This document shows positions 22,290 to 31,593 of a DNA stretch of 64,000 nt, piece after piece. The notes beneath the pieces were generated by a model, which was not told the DNA's origin, ran no database searches, and saw only the letters and a list, made by a program, of their open reading frames with translations. A program made the position numbers and the translations under genes. The DNA comes from Entomoplasma ellychniae (GTDB lineage Bacteria; Bacillota_I; Bacilli_A; Mycoplasmatales; Mycoplasmataceae). The DNA lies in the NCBI RefSeq assembly GCF_002930155.1, contig NZ_PHND01000001.1, forward strand, positions 124,001 to 188,000, in the 5' to 3' direction. Within the stretch, counting starts at the first letter, position 1; every line of letters begins with the position of its first letter.

Positions 22290-22589
22290 ATGTTCGCAAT
22301 TATAAAAACAGGTGGAAAACAAATTAAAGTTGAAGCTGGGGACGAAATCTTTATTGAAAAAGTAAATGGTGAAGTAGATGATCAGATTACTTTTGACGAA
22401 ATTTTAATGATTGATAGCAAAGTGGGAGCACCGTTACTAAATGGAGCTAAAGTTACTGCTACTATTGTTAAACAAGGCAAAGGTAAAAAGATTCGTGTTG
22501 TTAGATACCACCCTAAAAAAAATGTTAATAAGGTTTATGGTCACAGACAACCTTACACTAAAGTTAAAATTGAAAAAATTATTGGTTAA
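22290..22589 (+). CDS. rplU: 50S ribosomal protein L21
   Basis: A 99-aa 23S rRNA-binding protein. The N-terminal [17 protein letters not shown] and the [14 protein letters not shown] tail are diagnostic. First gene of the conserved rplU-prp-rpmA operon, with a strong GGAGGATAT SD. Confidence 0.98.
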   Translation: MFAIIKTGGKQIKVEAGDEIFIEKVNGEVDDQITFDEILMIDSKVGAPLLNGAKVTATIVKQGKGKKIRVVRYHPKKNVNKVYGHRQPYTKVKIEKIIG

Positions 22590-22597
22590 TAACTAAT

Positions 22598-22912
22598 ATG
22601 ATAAATATCATTATTAAAAACATTAATAAAAAAATTCAACAATTAAATATTTCAGGCCATGCTAATGCTGGTAAGTTTAATCAAGATTTAGTTTGTGCAG
22701 CTGTTACAGGAATTGTAAGTGGTGCTTTAAATGCATTAGATACAAATTTTGAAAAAGATGTGAAGTTACAAGTTTTGGAAAACGAAATAATAATTGAGAA
22801 TTTAAATTTGAATAATCATGATTTACAAGTCATGTTAGAAATGTTACGAGTTCAATTATTTACTATTTGAACTCAATATAAAAAAAACATACAAATGAAG
22901 GAGGTTCACTAA
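22598..22912 (+). CDS. prp: Ribosomal-processing cysteine protease Prp
   Basis: A 104-aa cysteine protease that trims the N-terminal extension of L27. The conserved SGHANAG (catalytic His) and [10 protein letters not shown] (catalytic Cys) blocks lie at about residues 19-38. It sits between rplU and rpmA, as in Firmicutes. A UGA Trp codon near the end extends the protein to TQYKKN...EVH. Its last codons contain the SD of rpmA (GAAGGAGG), so the two are probably coupled. Confidence 0.93.
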
Positions 22913-22913
22913 T

Positions 22914-23201
22914 ATGCGTTTCTTATTAGGATTACAATTCTTTGCTTCTAAAAAAGGTACTGGGTCAACAAAAAATGGTCGTGACTCTGAATCAAAACGT
23001 TTAGGAGCAAAAAAAGCTGATGGTCAGTTTACAACCGCTGGAGCTATTATTTTTAGACAAAGAGGTACTAAAATCCATCCTGGTCAAAATGTTGGACGTG
23101 GTGGAGACGACACTTTGTTCGCTTTAATTGAAGGTACTGTTAAATATGAAAAATTTGGCAAAAACCGTAAAAGAGTTAAAGTAGTTCCACTTGCAAACTA
23201 A
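22914..23201 (+). CDS. rpmA: 50S ribosomal protein L27 with cleavable N-terminal extension
   Basis: A 95-aa ribosomal protein reaching the peptidyl-transferase centre. The start [18 protein letters not shown] carries the Firmicute-type extension ending LQFFA, after which Prp cleaves. The core has [17 protein letters not shown] and [19 protein letters not shown]. Final gene of the operon, followed by a terminator. Confidence 0.98.
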   Translation: MRFLLGLQFFASKKGTGSTKNGRDSESKRLGAKKADGQFTTAGAIIFRQRGTKIHPGQNVGRGGDDTLFALIEGTVKYEKFGKNRKRVKVVPLAN

Positions 23202-23212
23202 TAAAATAATTT

Positions 23213-23244
23213 AAAAGATTAGTCTTATGATTAATCTTTTTTTA
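23213..23244 (+). terminator. Terminator of the rplU operon
   Basis: 9-bp stem AAAAGATTA/TAATCTTTT followed by a T run. Confidence 0.85.
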
Positions 23245-23287
23245 TTACTAAAAATGTAAAATTATATTAATTTAGAAAAGGAGCATC

Positions 23288-24220
23288 ATGTTAATTTTTT
23301 TAATCATTATCATATCAATCATGATCGCTATCTTTTTGGTTGGAATAGTAGTATTTTTATTTACTAATAATAAAAATAGAGTTACAAACTCACAAGAGCA
23401 ATTAACCAAGAATATAGAATCGGTTAGACATCAGCGAACAATTTGAATGCGAAAAACTAAACGAACTGTAGTAATTGGAAATTATGAATATAGAGAAGAA
23501 TTTGCACAATTCCCATATCTGACAGATTTTAATAAAACTAAAAAGTTTTTAATTGATAAAAAAGTTTCATTTAATACTATTGAAACTTTTATAGAGGATA
23601 TGAGCAAAATACAAGATCAATTTTTTAGTGAATTTAGAATTCAACAAAAAAGACTGCTAACTAATTTTGATAAAACAAATATTGCTGATACTAGTGCGAA
23701 TAGAGCATTTTTAATGACTTACTATACGAAAAGCTTAGATAATTATTATTTGTTAATTAAAAATGGTTTTGTAAAGTTAATTCTTTTAAGAAAAATTGCT
23801 TATATATTGGGAACAGCAAATTTTAATGAAAAGCCTATTGTTGAAAGACTATTGGAACAATTAAAACAAAATACAACAGAACTTATAAGCGATTTGCTTA
23901 TAAGAGCTAAAGAAAAAAGAAAAAATGTTAGTGGTCAAACATTTAATAAGAATAATTTTTATCATCAAAATGGTTGACATAAACAAAAAGCACATAATAA
24001 ACAACAAAATAATGAATCACATTGAAATGATTTTGATGATGAAAAATGAGCATATGAAACATTAGAGTTAAATAGTAAAGCTACATTTGATGAAGTTAAA
24101 CAACAATATCGTAAACTAGCAAAACAATACCATCCAGATATTAACAAGAATGAAGAAGCTAAAGATAAAATGGTTGAAATTAATCACGCATATGAATATA
24201 TTAAAAAAATAAAAAATTAA
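23288..24220 (+). CDS. Membrane-anchored J-domain protein
   Basis: A 310-aa protein starting after AAAAGGAG. Residues 1-28 form one transmembrane segment (MLIFLIIIISIMIAIFLVGI). A charged helical middle of about 200 residues follows. The C-terminal 55 residues are a J-domain: YETLELNSKATFDEVKQQY, then [17 protein letters not shown] with the HPD motif. This topology (N-terminal anchor, C-terminal J-domain facing the cytoplasm) suggests it recruits DnaK to the membrane, a role inferred from domain order. No zinc-finger region is present, unlike DnaJ at 51102. pepV begins 12 nt downstream. Confidence 0.85.
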
Positions 24221-24232
24221 TAAGGAGATTGT

Positions 24233-25585
24233 ATGAAAATAGACACTAAAGAATTAATCGAACAATATTTTGACCAAGCTGTTGAATCAACTAAAGAACT
24301 AATAAAGATACCATCAGTTGAATCAGAACCAGTTGGTGATAAACCATTTGGGTTTGGTGTTCATGACGCATTAGAATATATTATTAAACTAACTAAAAAA
24401 TTAGGTTTTAATCCTGTTAAAGATGATACAAATAAATATGCATACTTTGATTTTGGAACTGGTAAAGATATTTTTGCTATTTTATGTCATTTAGACGTTG
24501 TACCAGCTGGTGATTTAACCAAATGATTTACAGGACCATTTGATCCCATTATTAAAGATAATAAATTAATAGGACGTGGAAGCTTTGATGATAAAGGCCC
24601 AACAATGATGAATGTATATGCTGTTAAATATTTAAAAGATAAAGGATTTAATCCAAGTAAGTATACAATAAGAGTTATCTTTGGACTAAATGAAGAAACT
24701 AACTGAAAATGTATGGAAAAATATGTTGCAGATCACGGGTATGCTAAAACTGGGTATGTCCCAGATGGGTTGTTTCCATGTGTATATGCTGAAAAGTGAA
24801 TATCAACTGTTGAAATTACAAGTAATGTAAAACCTAACTTTGAAATAAAAGCAGGACAAGCTGTTAATATGGTTTGTGATGTTGCTGAATATACTGGTGA
24901 TAATATTGCATTAATAATAGAAAAATTAAATGGTGTAAAAAATATTTCAACTCAAGTTGAAAATCAAGTTTTAGTGGTTAAAGGATTACCAGGACATGCT
25001 AGTGTTCCATTTGTTGGAGTAAATGCTGCTACATACCTTGCTAATGCTTTATATGAACTTGGAAATGATCATCCTTTAATTAAATTTGTAGCTACACAAT
25101 GTCATTTAAACTTTAGTATGTCAAAAGTGTTTGGAGACATTAGTGATGAAACTGGTGATTTAACTCAAAATATTGGTTTATTAAATATTAATAATGAAGA
25201 AAGCAAAATAGTTATTAACTTTAGAGTACCAGTATTTACTAATCCTGAAAATGATTTATTACCAGTGTTAGATAAAAAACTAAAAGAATATAATTTAGGA
25301 TTAAATATTCATCCAGTAACTAAAGCTATTTATATACCAAAAGATAGTGAACTAGTTACTACAATGTTTGATATTTATCAGCAAGTAACTGGTGATATGA
25401 ATGCAAAACCACAATCAATGGGTGGTGGAACTTATGCTAAAACAATGCCAAACATTATTGCTTTTGGTGCTGCTATGGATATTGAAAATGCATCAATGCA
25501 TGCTTATAATGAATATGTTGCAATTGATCATCTTAAAAAGATGTTAGAAATATATACTAAAGCAATTTATAAATTGACTAAGTAA
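24233..25585 (+). CDS. pepV: Dipeptidase PepV (M20 family)
   Basis: A 450-aa zinc dipeptidase. Ordered metal and catalytic blocks are CHLDVVPAGD (about 87), GRGSFDDKGPT (about 115) and GLNEETNW (about 150). The lid domain and the C-terminal MGGGTYAKTMPNIIAFG with the last metal ligand follow. It releases amino acids from imported dipeptides. TAAGGAG SD, 12 nt after the J-protein gene. Pieces of its 3' part recur as pseudogene fragments at 28451-28480 and 29606-29880. Confidence 0.95.
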
Positions 25586-25621
25586 AAAAACAATAGTTTA
25601 AATTTAAACTAAAAAATAAAA

Positions 25622-25657
25622 CCCACATTTCTTTTTTTGAGAAGTGTGGATTTTTTA
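25622..25657 (+). terminator. Terminator of pepV
   Basis: CCACATTTCT pairs with AGAAGTGTGG with one wobble; a TTTTTT tail follows. Confidence 0.85.
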
Positions 25658-25883
25658 ATTACTTATATTTTTAAAATGCTTTCATTATTTTTAAAAATTA
25701 ACAGATGATCAAGTGTATATTAATCTTTTTAATTATTAAATTATTTTTTAAGTCTTGTTTATAAATTTGTATTTAAAATAAGTTTATTAGACAGATATAA
25801 TAAATAGCCCAACATTAAAGCACTTTGAGCATATACTTTTAAAAAATAAATCTGCAATTAGTTTATTCTAAAATGTTTCTAAT

Positions 25884-26094
25884 TTATTTATTAAAACCTG
25901 TTTGATTGTTTTCAGAATTTTTTATAATTAACAAAATCTTTTTATCATTTAAACGTATTTTTCAACAAAAAATTAATTTGATCAATAACAACACAAATGA
26001 AGAAAATATAAATCAAAAACACCAGATTCCAATCAAAAACATAGTAAAAAACACATCTTTAAAAAATGCCTTCCAACCACTTAAAGGGCTTCAT
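25884..26094 (-). pseudogene. Small membrane-protein gene with one homopolymer frameshift
   Basis: Minus-strand ATG at 26094 gives MKPFKWLEGIF, then TAA. Removing one T from the minus-strand T run (A run at 26061-26066) restores a 69-aa frame with one long hydrophobic segment (FFTMFLIGIWCFWFIFSSFVLL...) and a polar tail ending GFNK. No strong SD is seen. It follows the 120-aa membrane protein on the same strand. Could be a pseudogene, a phase-off gene or a read error. Confidence 0.4.
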
Positions 26095-26109
26095 CTTTTT
26101 TATTTCTAT

Positions 26110-26472
26110 CTAAAAAAATGCTATTGGACCTAAATCATCATTTTTGTCTGCAAAAACTTTATTATATGTCGCTTTTGATAGAAAAAGCGTTGAAAGTAAT
26201 CGCCAACCATCAACATAATTTTCATTTTTAATTCTTTTTGCTGACCATATTAACATTTGTAATAAGTTTATTTGAAAAAGCACCAATATACATATTAATA
26301 CAACGCACACTAATGTTATGGGCAATAATGATTTTGGATAACAAGTACCTAAATATAAAGCAAGAAATATTAATACTATTAATAATATACCAGTTCATGC
26401 ATGGATTCGAATAAGTGACTTTCTATATTTTTTAAACTCTAACTTAACGTTTTCTAAATAATCTTTTTGCAT
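26110..26472 (-). CDS. Small membrane protein, two helices
   Basis: A 120-aa protein with an intact frame and a good SD (AAAAGGAGA). A charged start (MQKDYLENVKLEFKKYRKS) is followed by two hydrophobic segments at about 26-45 and 52-75, then a tail with Trp and KNDDLGPIAFF. Not recognised. It lies 40 nt downstream of the frameshifted gene 26512-28073, so the two probably form an operon. Confidence 0.65.
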
Positions 26473-26511
26473 TGTGAATTTATCTCCTTTTAATCATTTC
26501 ATAATAAAAAA

Positions 26512-28073
26512 TTATTCAAATATTTCCCCTAAACTTAAAAACTTATTATTATAGTTTGAATAATTTGTTGGGTAATTAGATAAAACTTCTTTATCTGTTT
26601 GGTCTAATAGACCACTAAACTCATTTTGATTAATTCTATAAAATTGAGCTAATTTTCTAGTATCTTTTAAATTTTTATTAATAAACAAAGTCTTTCCTAC
26701 AGCTTGAGTTTTTTTGGCAAAAGTTGGTGTTAATTCTAAAGTGGTTTTTAACAAGGGATTAGCTGATTTATTTAAATCATAACTATTTTCCATTGGATTA
26801 TTTACATCACCATAATATGTACCAGTTCAAGTTCCTTTTGTCGCTACTATAGTTGTAAAAAATGTTAATTTTTTAGCTTGATCAATATTGTGTTCAAATT
26901 TTCTTGCTTCAGTATATTTTTTTCATCAAGGTAACAAGTTTTGAAATTTAGCAGTTGAATATGAACTAATTGATTTCAAATTTCAAAGAGGATTTGTTAG
27001 AGAATCAAAAATAAGTACCGCTCTATCTTTAACGCTTACTCCGCCTCAAAAAGATTTTCACTTACCAGCCATTCCATTATTAAAACCTTTAATAAAAAAA
27101 TCATTGTATTTACTTCATATATCCTCTCCATACTCGCTCATAATAAATTTTTTACTTTTATCTAAAATAGGTTGTAAATTTATAGAATTTAAGATTATTT
27201 TTATAACTGAATCTACTTGTTTTTTTTAAAGGTTTCTTAACAGCTTTTGTTATCACTTTTTTAATAAGTAATTTAACTACTTTTTCTGAAATTGTTAAAC
27301 CTATTTTGGTCAACCCAACAGCAACTAAAGGTATTGCTGGTGCTAAAAGACCCCCTGATCCCAAGGTTGCACTAACTGTAAAAGAAATCACAGCGGCAAT
27401 AATAAATCATATACCAATTAATAAAATATCATCTGTAAAGCTATAAACTTCACTATACCCATTAATTGATTGTGAAAAAACGAAAGGATCAGTTTCATCT
27501 TTTACAGATTGCTCAAATTTAGGTCATGCGTAATTAGATAAAAAATGTTTTTCTTTATCTTCAGACATCTCAATTTTTCTAAGATATAATTTGCTAATTT
27601 CATTTTTGAAGTTATCGTCATAATTGATTGAATCAATATTTAAATAATCTTTAACAAAACTAACCTCGTTATCAAAATCATATTCACCTGATTCTTTTTC
27701 ATTTAATTCTGAATTTAAAAATGAATAAATTTCTTTTTCAATATTCTTTTTATCATAAGTATAAACTCTCTGAATCCCTAAAGAGTTTCTTAAATCAAAT
27801 GATTTTATATATTTTTTAGTTATCTCTTTTAAAATTGAAGCGTGCATAACTTTAGATTTTGATAAAATATTTTCCTTATACCCACTTAAATTAAGTTTAG
27901 TTTCAATTTCTCTTGAATAAGGTAATTTAATTGAAGTTTTTTCTAATTTATTTTCAATTATTTTTTGTTTTTTCCAGCATTATATAAGTATTTGTATTCA
28001 CAGCAGAAGTACAAATTAAACCAGCAGATTCAATAACAATTATTGTTGCAATTAATGTTAATGTTTTATTCAT
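26512..28073 (-). pseudogene. Secreted/membrane protein gene with two homopolymer frameshifts
   Basis: An SD AGGAGG precedes the ATG at 28073. The signal-like start MNKTLTLIATIIVIESAG runs about 40 codons, then the frame breaks at an A6 run (T6 on plus strand, about 27968-27973). A second frame encodes a polar region and a hydrophobic segment (LLIGIWFIIAAVISFTVSATLGSGG...). That breaks at an A8 run (T8 at 27220-27227). The third frame is a Trp-rich domain ending NNKFLSLGEIFE. Deleting one A from each run yields a single frame of about 519 aa. Family unknown. Confidence 0.6.
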
Positions 28074-28450
28074 CAGAACCTCCTGAAAAGAACTTAACGC
28101 ACTAATTAAAATGTTAGCGTTAATAAGGTTTGTAATTCAAAGCTTGTCAGTCATTATAGCAACTTATTGTTTCACTAAAGTTGCGATAATCTTGACTTCA
28201 TTTTATTGAGCAAAATATTTTTTCTTATAGAATGAAGCCTGTTGCATTGATACAATAATCACCTTTCTTGTTATTATAAATTATATACTTAATTTGTGGT
28301 TAAAGGCAGAACAAGATAAGGGATCTACTAAAACTTACAAAATATAGGATATACTCTTATTCAAAAATGTGATCAATTGGTTTGATAACTTTCATGCAGG
28401 AATAAAATAGCTGATAAGATTAAACTTTAAAAAAAGCAATACCAATTTTT
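28074..28450. other. Intergenic leader region, no firm gene
   Basis: On the minus strand a TATAAT (plus-strand ATTATA near 28153) and a hairpin GCAACTT/AAGTTGC lie upstream of the 28073 gene. A 14-codon frame with SD AAAGGTGA (28203-28247, minus, MQQASFYKKKYFAQ) may be a leader peptide or chance. Nothing else was recognised. Confidence 0.35.
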
Positions 28451-28480
28451 TACCAAAGCAATATATAAATTGACAAGTAA
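28451..28480 (+). pseudogene. Fragment of the pepV 3' end (copy A)
   Basis: The sequence closely matches the last 30 bp of pepV, including the coding for KAIYKL and the stop. It is the same piece that ends the longer copy at 29606-29880 in altered form, and stands alone just before the DUF3800 RNA/gene module. Confidence 0.55.
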
Positions 28481-28549
28481 GTGTTTAGAAACTTTAATTT
28501 CTAAAATATAAACTTTTTTACCTTTTTTTAATTTTTAATTGTTAATATA

Positions 28550-28555
28550 TATATT
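28550..28555 (+). promoter_or_regulatory. Possible -10 box of the structured RNA
   Basis: TATATT seven bases before the first paired base of the RNA at 28562. No clear -35 box. Confidence 0.35.
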
Positions 28556-28561
28556 GTAAGA

Positions 28562-28640
28562 CGTAAGGTTATGCAGCAAGCTTAATCGTATTTTTAGTAC
28601 GAGCACCCTTATGCAGAAAAGGATAGTAATATCCTTTTTT
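28562..28640 (+). ncRNA. Structured RNA upstream of the DUF3800 gene
   Basis: A closing stem CGTAAGG/CCTTATG (28562-28568 with 28607-28613, one G-U) encloses a hairpin TCGTA/TACGA (28586-28590 with 28598-28602). A perfect 9-bp terminator (AAAAGGATA/TATCCTTTT) follows at 28617-28638, before the DUF3800 start codon. TTATGCAG occurs twice, in the junction and after the closing stem. Structured RNA motifs upstream of DUF3800 genes have been described; whether this one belongs to a known class needs a covariance search. Confidence 0.6.
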
Positions 28641-28660
28641 TATTACAAAAAGGTTATTGA

Positions 28661-29515
28661 ATGAAAAAATACATAAGTTTTTATTTAGATGAAAGCGGAT
28701 CTCCATCCTCAACCTTTTTTACTGTTGGAGGTTTTTTTGTTTATTCAACAGTTTATTCAACTATTAATTCTATAAAACTTAAAATTAAATCCAATATATT
28801 AAAAACCGAAAAATCTATTAAGGAATTTAGAAAAGATGTAGAAATTTTCAAAGATCAATTTTTAATTGGGAATGATGATGTCATTCACAAAGAGGTTAAA
28901 TGATCTAGACTAACCACTGATAATAAAGAATTTTTACTACATAACTTAAAGAATTTTGGACAACAAAGTATAAGTATTACTAGTAATTTAAAAAAGTGAA
29001 TATCAAGAGATGGCAAAAAAGCTAATATTGATCTTGTATACAACATAATGGTTTCATATTTAATTGAAATAGCTTTAATATCTTTAAGGGTTGATAATAA
29101 CGAAGATATTGACATAAAAGTTTTTATAGATCAAAGAAAGTTGACACCTAATATAAAAAAACAAAAAGATTTAAAATTAGAATCATTAGAGGGTTATATA
29201 TCTACAACTTGGTTTAAAGAACAAAAATTTGTCAATTCAAAAATTAAAATTGTGCAATTGGATTCTTATACTAATCCAACTATCAGATATTCTGATTATT
29301 ATGCTGGTCTAATCAACTCTATGTGTAGATTTTTAAGTATTAATCATAGTAAAGAATGAGACAATAAAATTGATCAAATGTTTGAAAAAGCTCATAGAAA
29401 ATTTAAGTGTAAGTGTTTGTCAACAATAAAAAATCAATGTGATATTATTGAATTACTGGTTACAGAATGTGTTTTAAAACAAATTGAAGATTTTGAATGA
29501 AACATCAACAAATAA
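28661..29515 (+). CDS. DUF3800 domain protein
   Basis: A 284-aa protein. The start KKYISFYLDESGSPS holds the DESG motif of the DUF3800 family (RNase H-like fold by similarity). A central acidic block (DIKVFIDQRK) follows, then the C-terminal IRYSDYYAGLINSM with the second conserved Asp. The domain often occurs in phage, mobile and defence settings, and its biochemical role is unsettled. It is preceded by a structured RNA with its own terminator and sits between two decayed pepV 3' fragments, so it looks like an inserted module. Confidence 0.8.
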
Positions 29516-29605
29516 TAATTTACCTTTAAAAATATTACAATTAAAGCGTGCTAGTAATCTAGTATTAAAACTAGTTATTAAAAGTTGAGTTTTTAACAAC
29601 AAGTT

Positions 29606-29880
29606 GAAACAAAACTAAAAGAATATAATTTTAGGATTAATTATTCATCCTAAACTAAAGTTATTTATATACCAAAAGATAGTGAACTAGTTACTACAAT
29701 GGTTGAAATTTATCACAAGTAACTGGTGATATGAATGCAAAACCACAATCAATGGGTGGTGGAACTTATGCTAAAACAATACCAAACATTAATAATAACC
29801 TGACTTATAAACGAAAATATTAACCTAAACTTAATTGAAAATATGTTAGAAAATTAAAAGTATATATTAAAGCAAACAAA
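29606..29880 (+). pseudogene. Decayed copy of the pepV 3' third (copy B)
   Basis: Strong DNA similarity to pepV from about 25286 to its end. It includes an identical run of about 60 bp coding for TGDMNAKPQSMGGGTYAKT and an identical block coding for IYIPKDSELVTT. Small deletions break the frame. The high identity of the central part suggests a fairly recent duplication. The rest of the 29516-30008 gap holds only the promoter of the next gene. Confidence 0.85.
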
Positions 29881-29940
29881 CATTTTTAACACTATTTTAT
29901 CCAAGATATGTTTTATTATGCACAACCTTCCTGATTATGA

Positions 29941-29946
29941 TATAAT
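29941..29946 (+). promoter_or_regulatory. Probable -10 box of the DEAD-box helicase gene
   Basis: TATAAT 62 nt before the helicase ATG. The leader holds a short GGCT/AGCC hairpin. Confidence 0.45.
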
Positions 29947-30008
29947 TATTTACATTGGCTTGAAGAATCATTTTTATCTTGATAGCCTAAATAGGAAAAG
30001 AGAGAAAA

Positions 30009-31532
30009 ATGAAATTTAAAGAACTAAATCTGAACAACAGAGTTTTAACTGCGCTTGATAAAAATAACTTTTCAAAAGCAACTGAAATTCAGCAAAAAGC
30101 AATACCAATGTTTTTAGAAAATAAAAATGTATTTGGTAAATCTTCAACTGGAACTGGTAAAACTGCAGCGTTTGTATTACCAATTTTAAATAATATTAAT
30201 TGTGATAAAAGAGTTATCCAAGCAATTATCATGGCACCCACTAGAGAATTAGCTATGCAAATAGTTACTCAAATTAGAATATTTGGTGTTGGTATTAATA
30301 ACTTAACAATTACACCACTAATTGGTGGAACTGAAATGAGAGAGCAAGTTAAAAAAATGAAGCAATCTCAAATTGTTGTAGGAACTCCAGGAAGAGTTAA
30401 TGATCACATTAATCGAAAAAACTTAAAATTAGAAAATGTAAATACAATTATTTTAGATGAAGCTGATGAAATGTTAAAAATGGGATTCAAAAATGAAATG
30501 GATGCTATTTTTGAACAAATCTCACCAGACTCACAAGTAGGTTTATTTTCAGCAACTGTAACCCCAAAAGTGTTATCTTTAGCTAAAAAATATATGAATG
30601 AATATGAAATGATTGAAATTGAAAACCAAATAGAGGTAAATAATAATATTACAAATACTTTTATTTTTACTAAAAATGTAGATAAAAAAGAATTACTTAA
30701 AAAAGTTTTTGAATTACATAAACCTAAAAAAGCAATTATTTTTTCAAACACTAAAAACTTTACAGATAAAATTGCTGATGTTTTATATGAAGTTGGATTA
30801 AAATCTGTTGTTATTAATGGTGATAAACGTCAATCTCAAAGATCAAGATCAATTAATGCATTTAAAAATGGTCAAGTAAATATTCTAGTTGCAACTGATG
30901 TTGTTGCTAGAGGAATTGATATTAGTGATGTTGATTATGTTATTAATTATGATATATCAAGAGAAAATGAACACTTTGTTCACCGAATTGGTAGAACGGG
31001 AAGAAATAACAAAAAAGGTGATTCTATAACCTTTGTTGATAATATGGGAACTATGCGTCAATTAAAAGATATTCAAAAAGAATTCAATATTGAAGTTAAC
31101 GAAATTGAAATTAGTGAATATAACATTGAAAGAAAACAACAAACTTCTTTTTCAGATCGCAATGCTAACTCTAGATCTAGAAATGATAGATCTTCAAAAA
31201 ATAGTTCTTCATCAAGAAGTGGCGGTTCTAGAGATAATCGTGGTTCAAGAGATTCTCGCAGTGCAACAAGAAGTAATTCTGGTGAAGCAAGAAGTCCATG
31301 ATCAGGGTCAAACAAAAGTGGCGGTTCTAGAAGCACACGTGGTTCTAGAGATAATAATAATTCTAGAGATTCAAGAGGAACAAGAGATAGTAATTACTCA
31401 AGAGATAGCAGCTCATCAAGAAGTGTTAACTATTCTTCAAGAGACAACAAATCAAGAAATGATAGAAAAACTGATTTTAAAAAAACAGAATGAAATGCAT
31501 TTAAAAAGAATACTAATGCTGATTGAGATTAA
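30009..31532 (+). CDS. DEAD-box RNA helicase with Arg/Ser-rich tail
   Basis: A 507-aa RNA helicase. Ordered motifs are STGTGKT (I), PTRELA (Ia), TPGR (Ib), DEADEM (II), SAT (III), ATDVVARGID (V) and HRIGRTGR (VI). After about residue 375 comes a low-complexity tail of about 130 residues rich in Arg, Ser, Gly, Asn and Asp, likely RNA-binding. The tail reads through UGA codons. It is of the CshA/DeaD type acting in ribosome biogenesis or mRNA decay. The paralogue downstream has no such tail. Confidence 0.93.
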
Positions 31533-31547
31533 ATAATCTCTTTTTTA
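31525..31547 (+). terminator. Terminator overlapping the helicase stop
   Basis: GAGATTA/TAATCTC followed by TTTTTT. The stem contains the TAA stop codon. Confidence 0.85.
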
Positions 31548-31593
31548 TTGTAAAATTAAAACATAAACAGTTTTTAAGAAAGGGGATATCAAT

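Noticed and set aside
25906-26133. 75-codon plus-strand frame
   Set aside because: Better explained as antisense of the frameshifted minus-strand membrane protein 25884-26094 and the next gene.
31073-31336. Minus-strand Leu/Glu-rich frame
   Set aside because: Antisense shadow of the same low-complexity helicase tail.
31090-31536. Second plus-strand frame with VLEI/QEV-type repeats
   Set aside because: It is the +1 shadow of the Arg/Ser-rich helicase tail; the repeats mirror AGA and TCA codon repeats.
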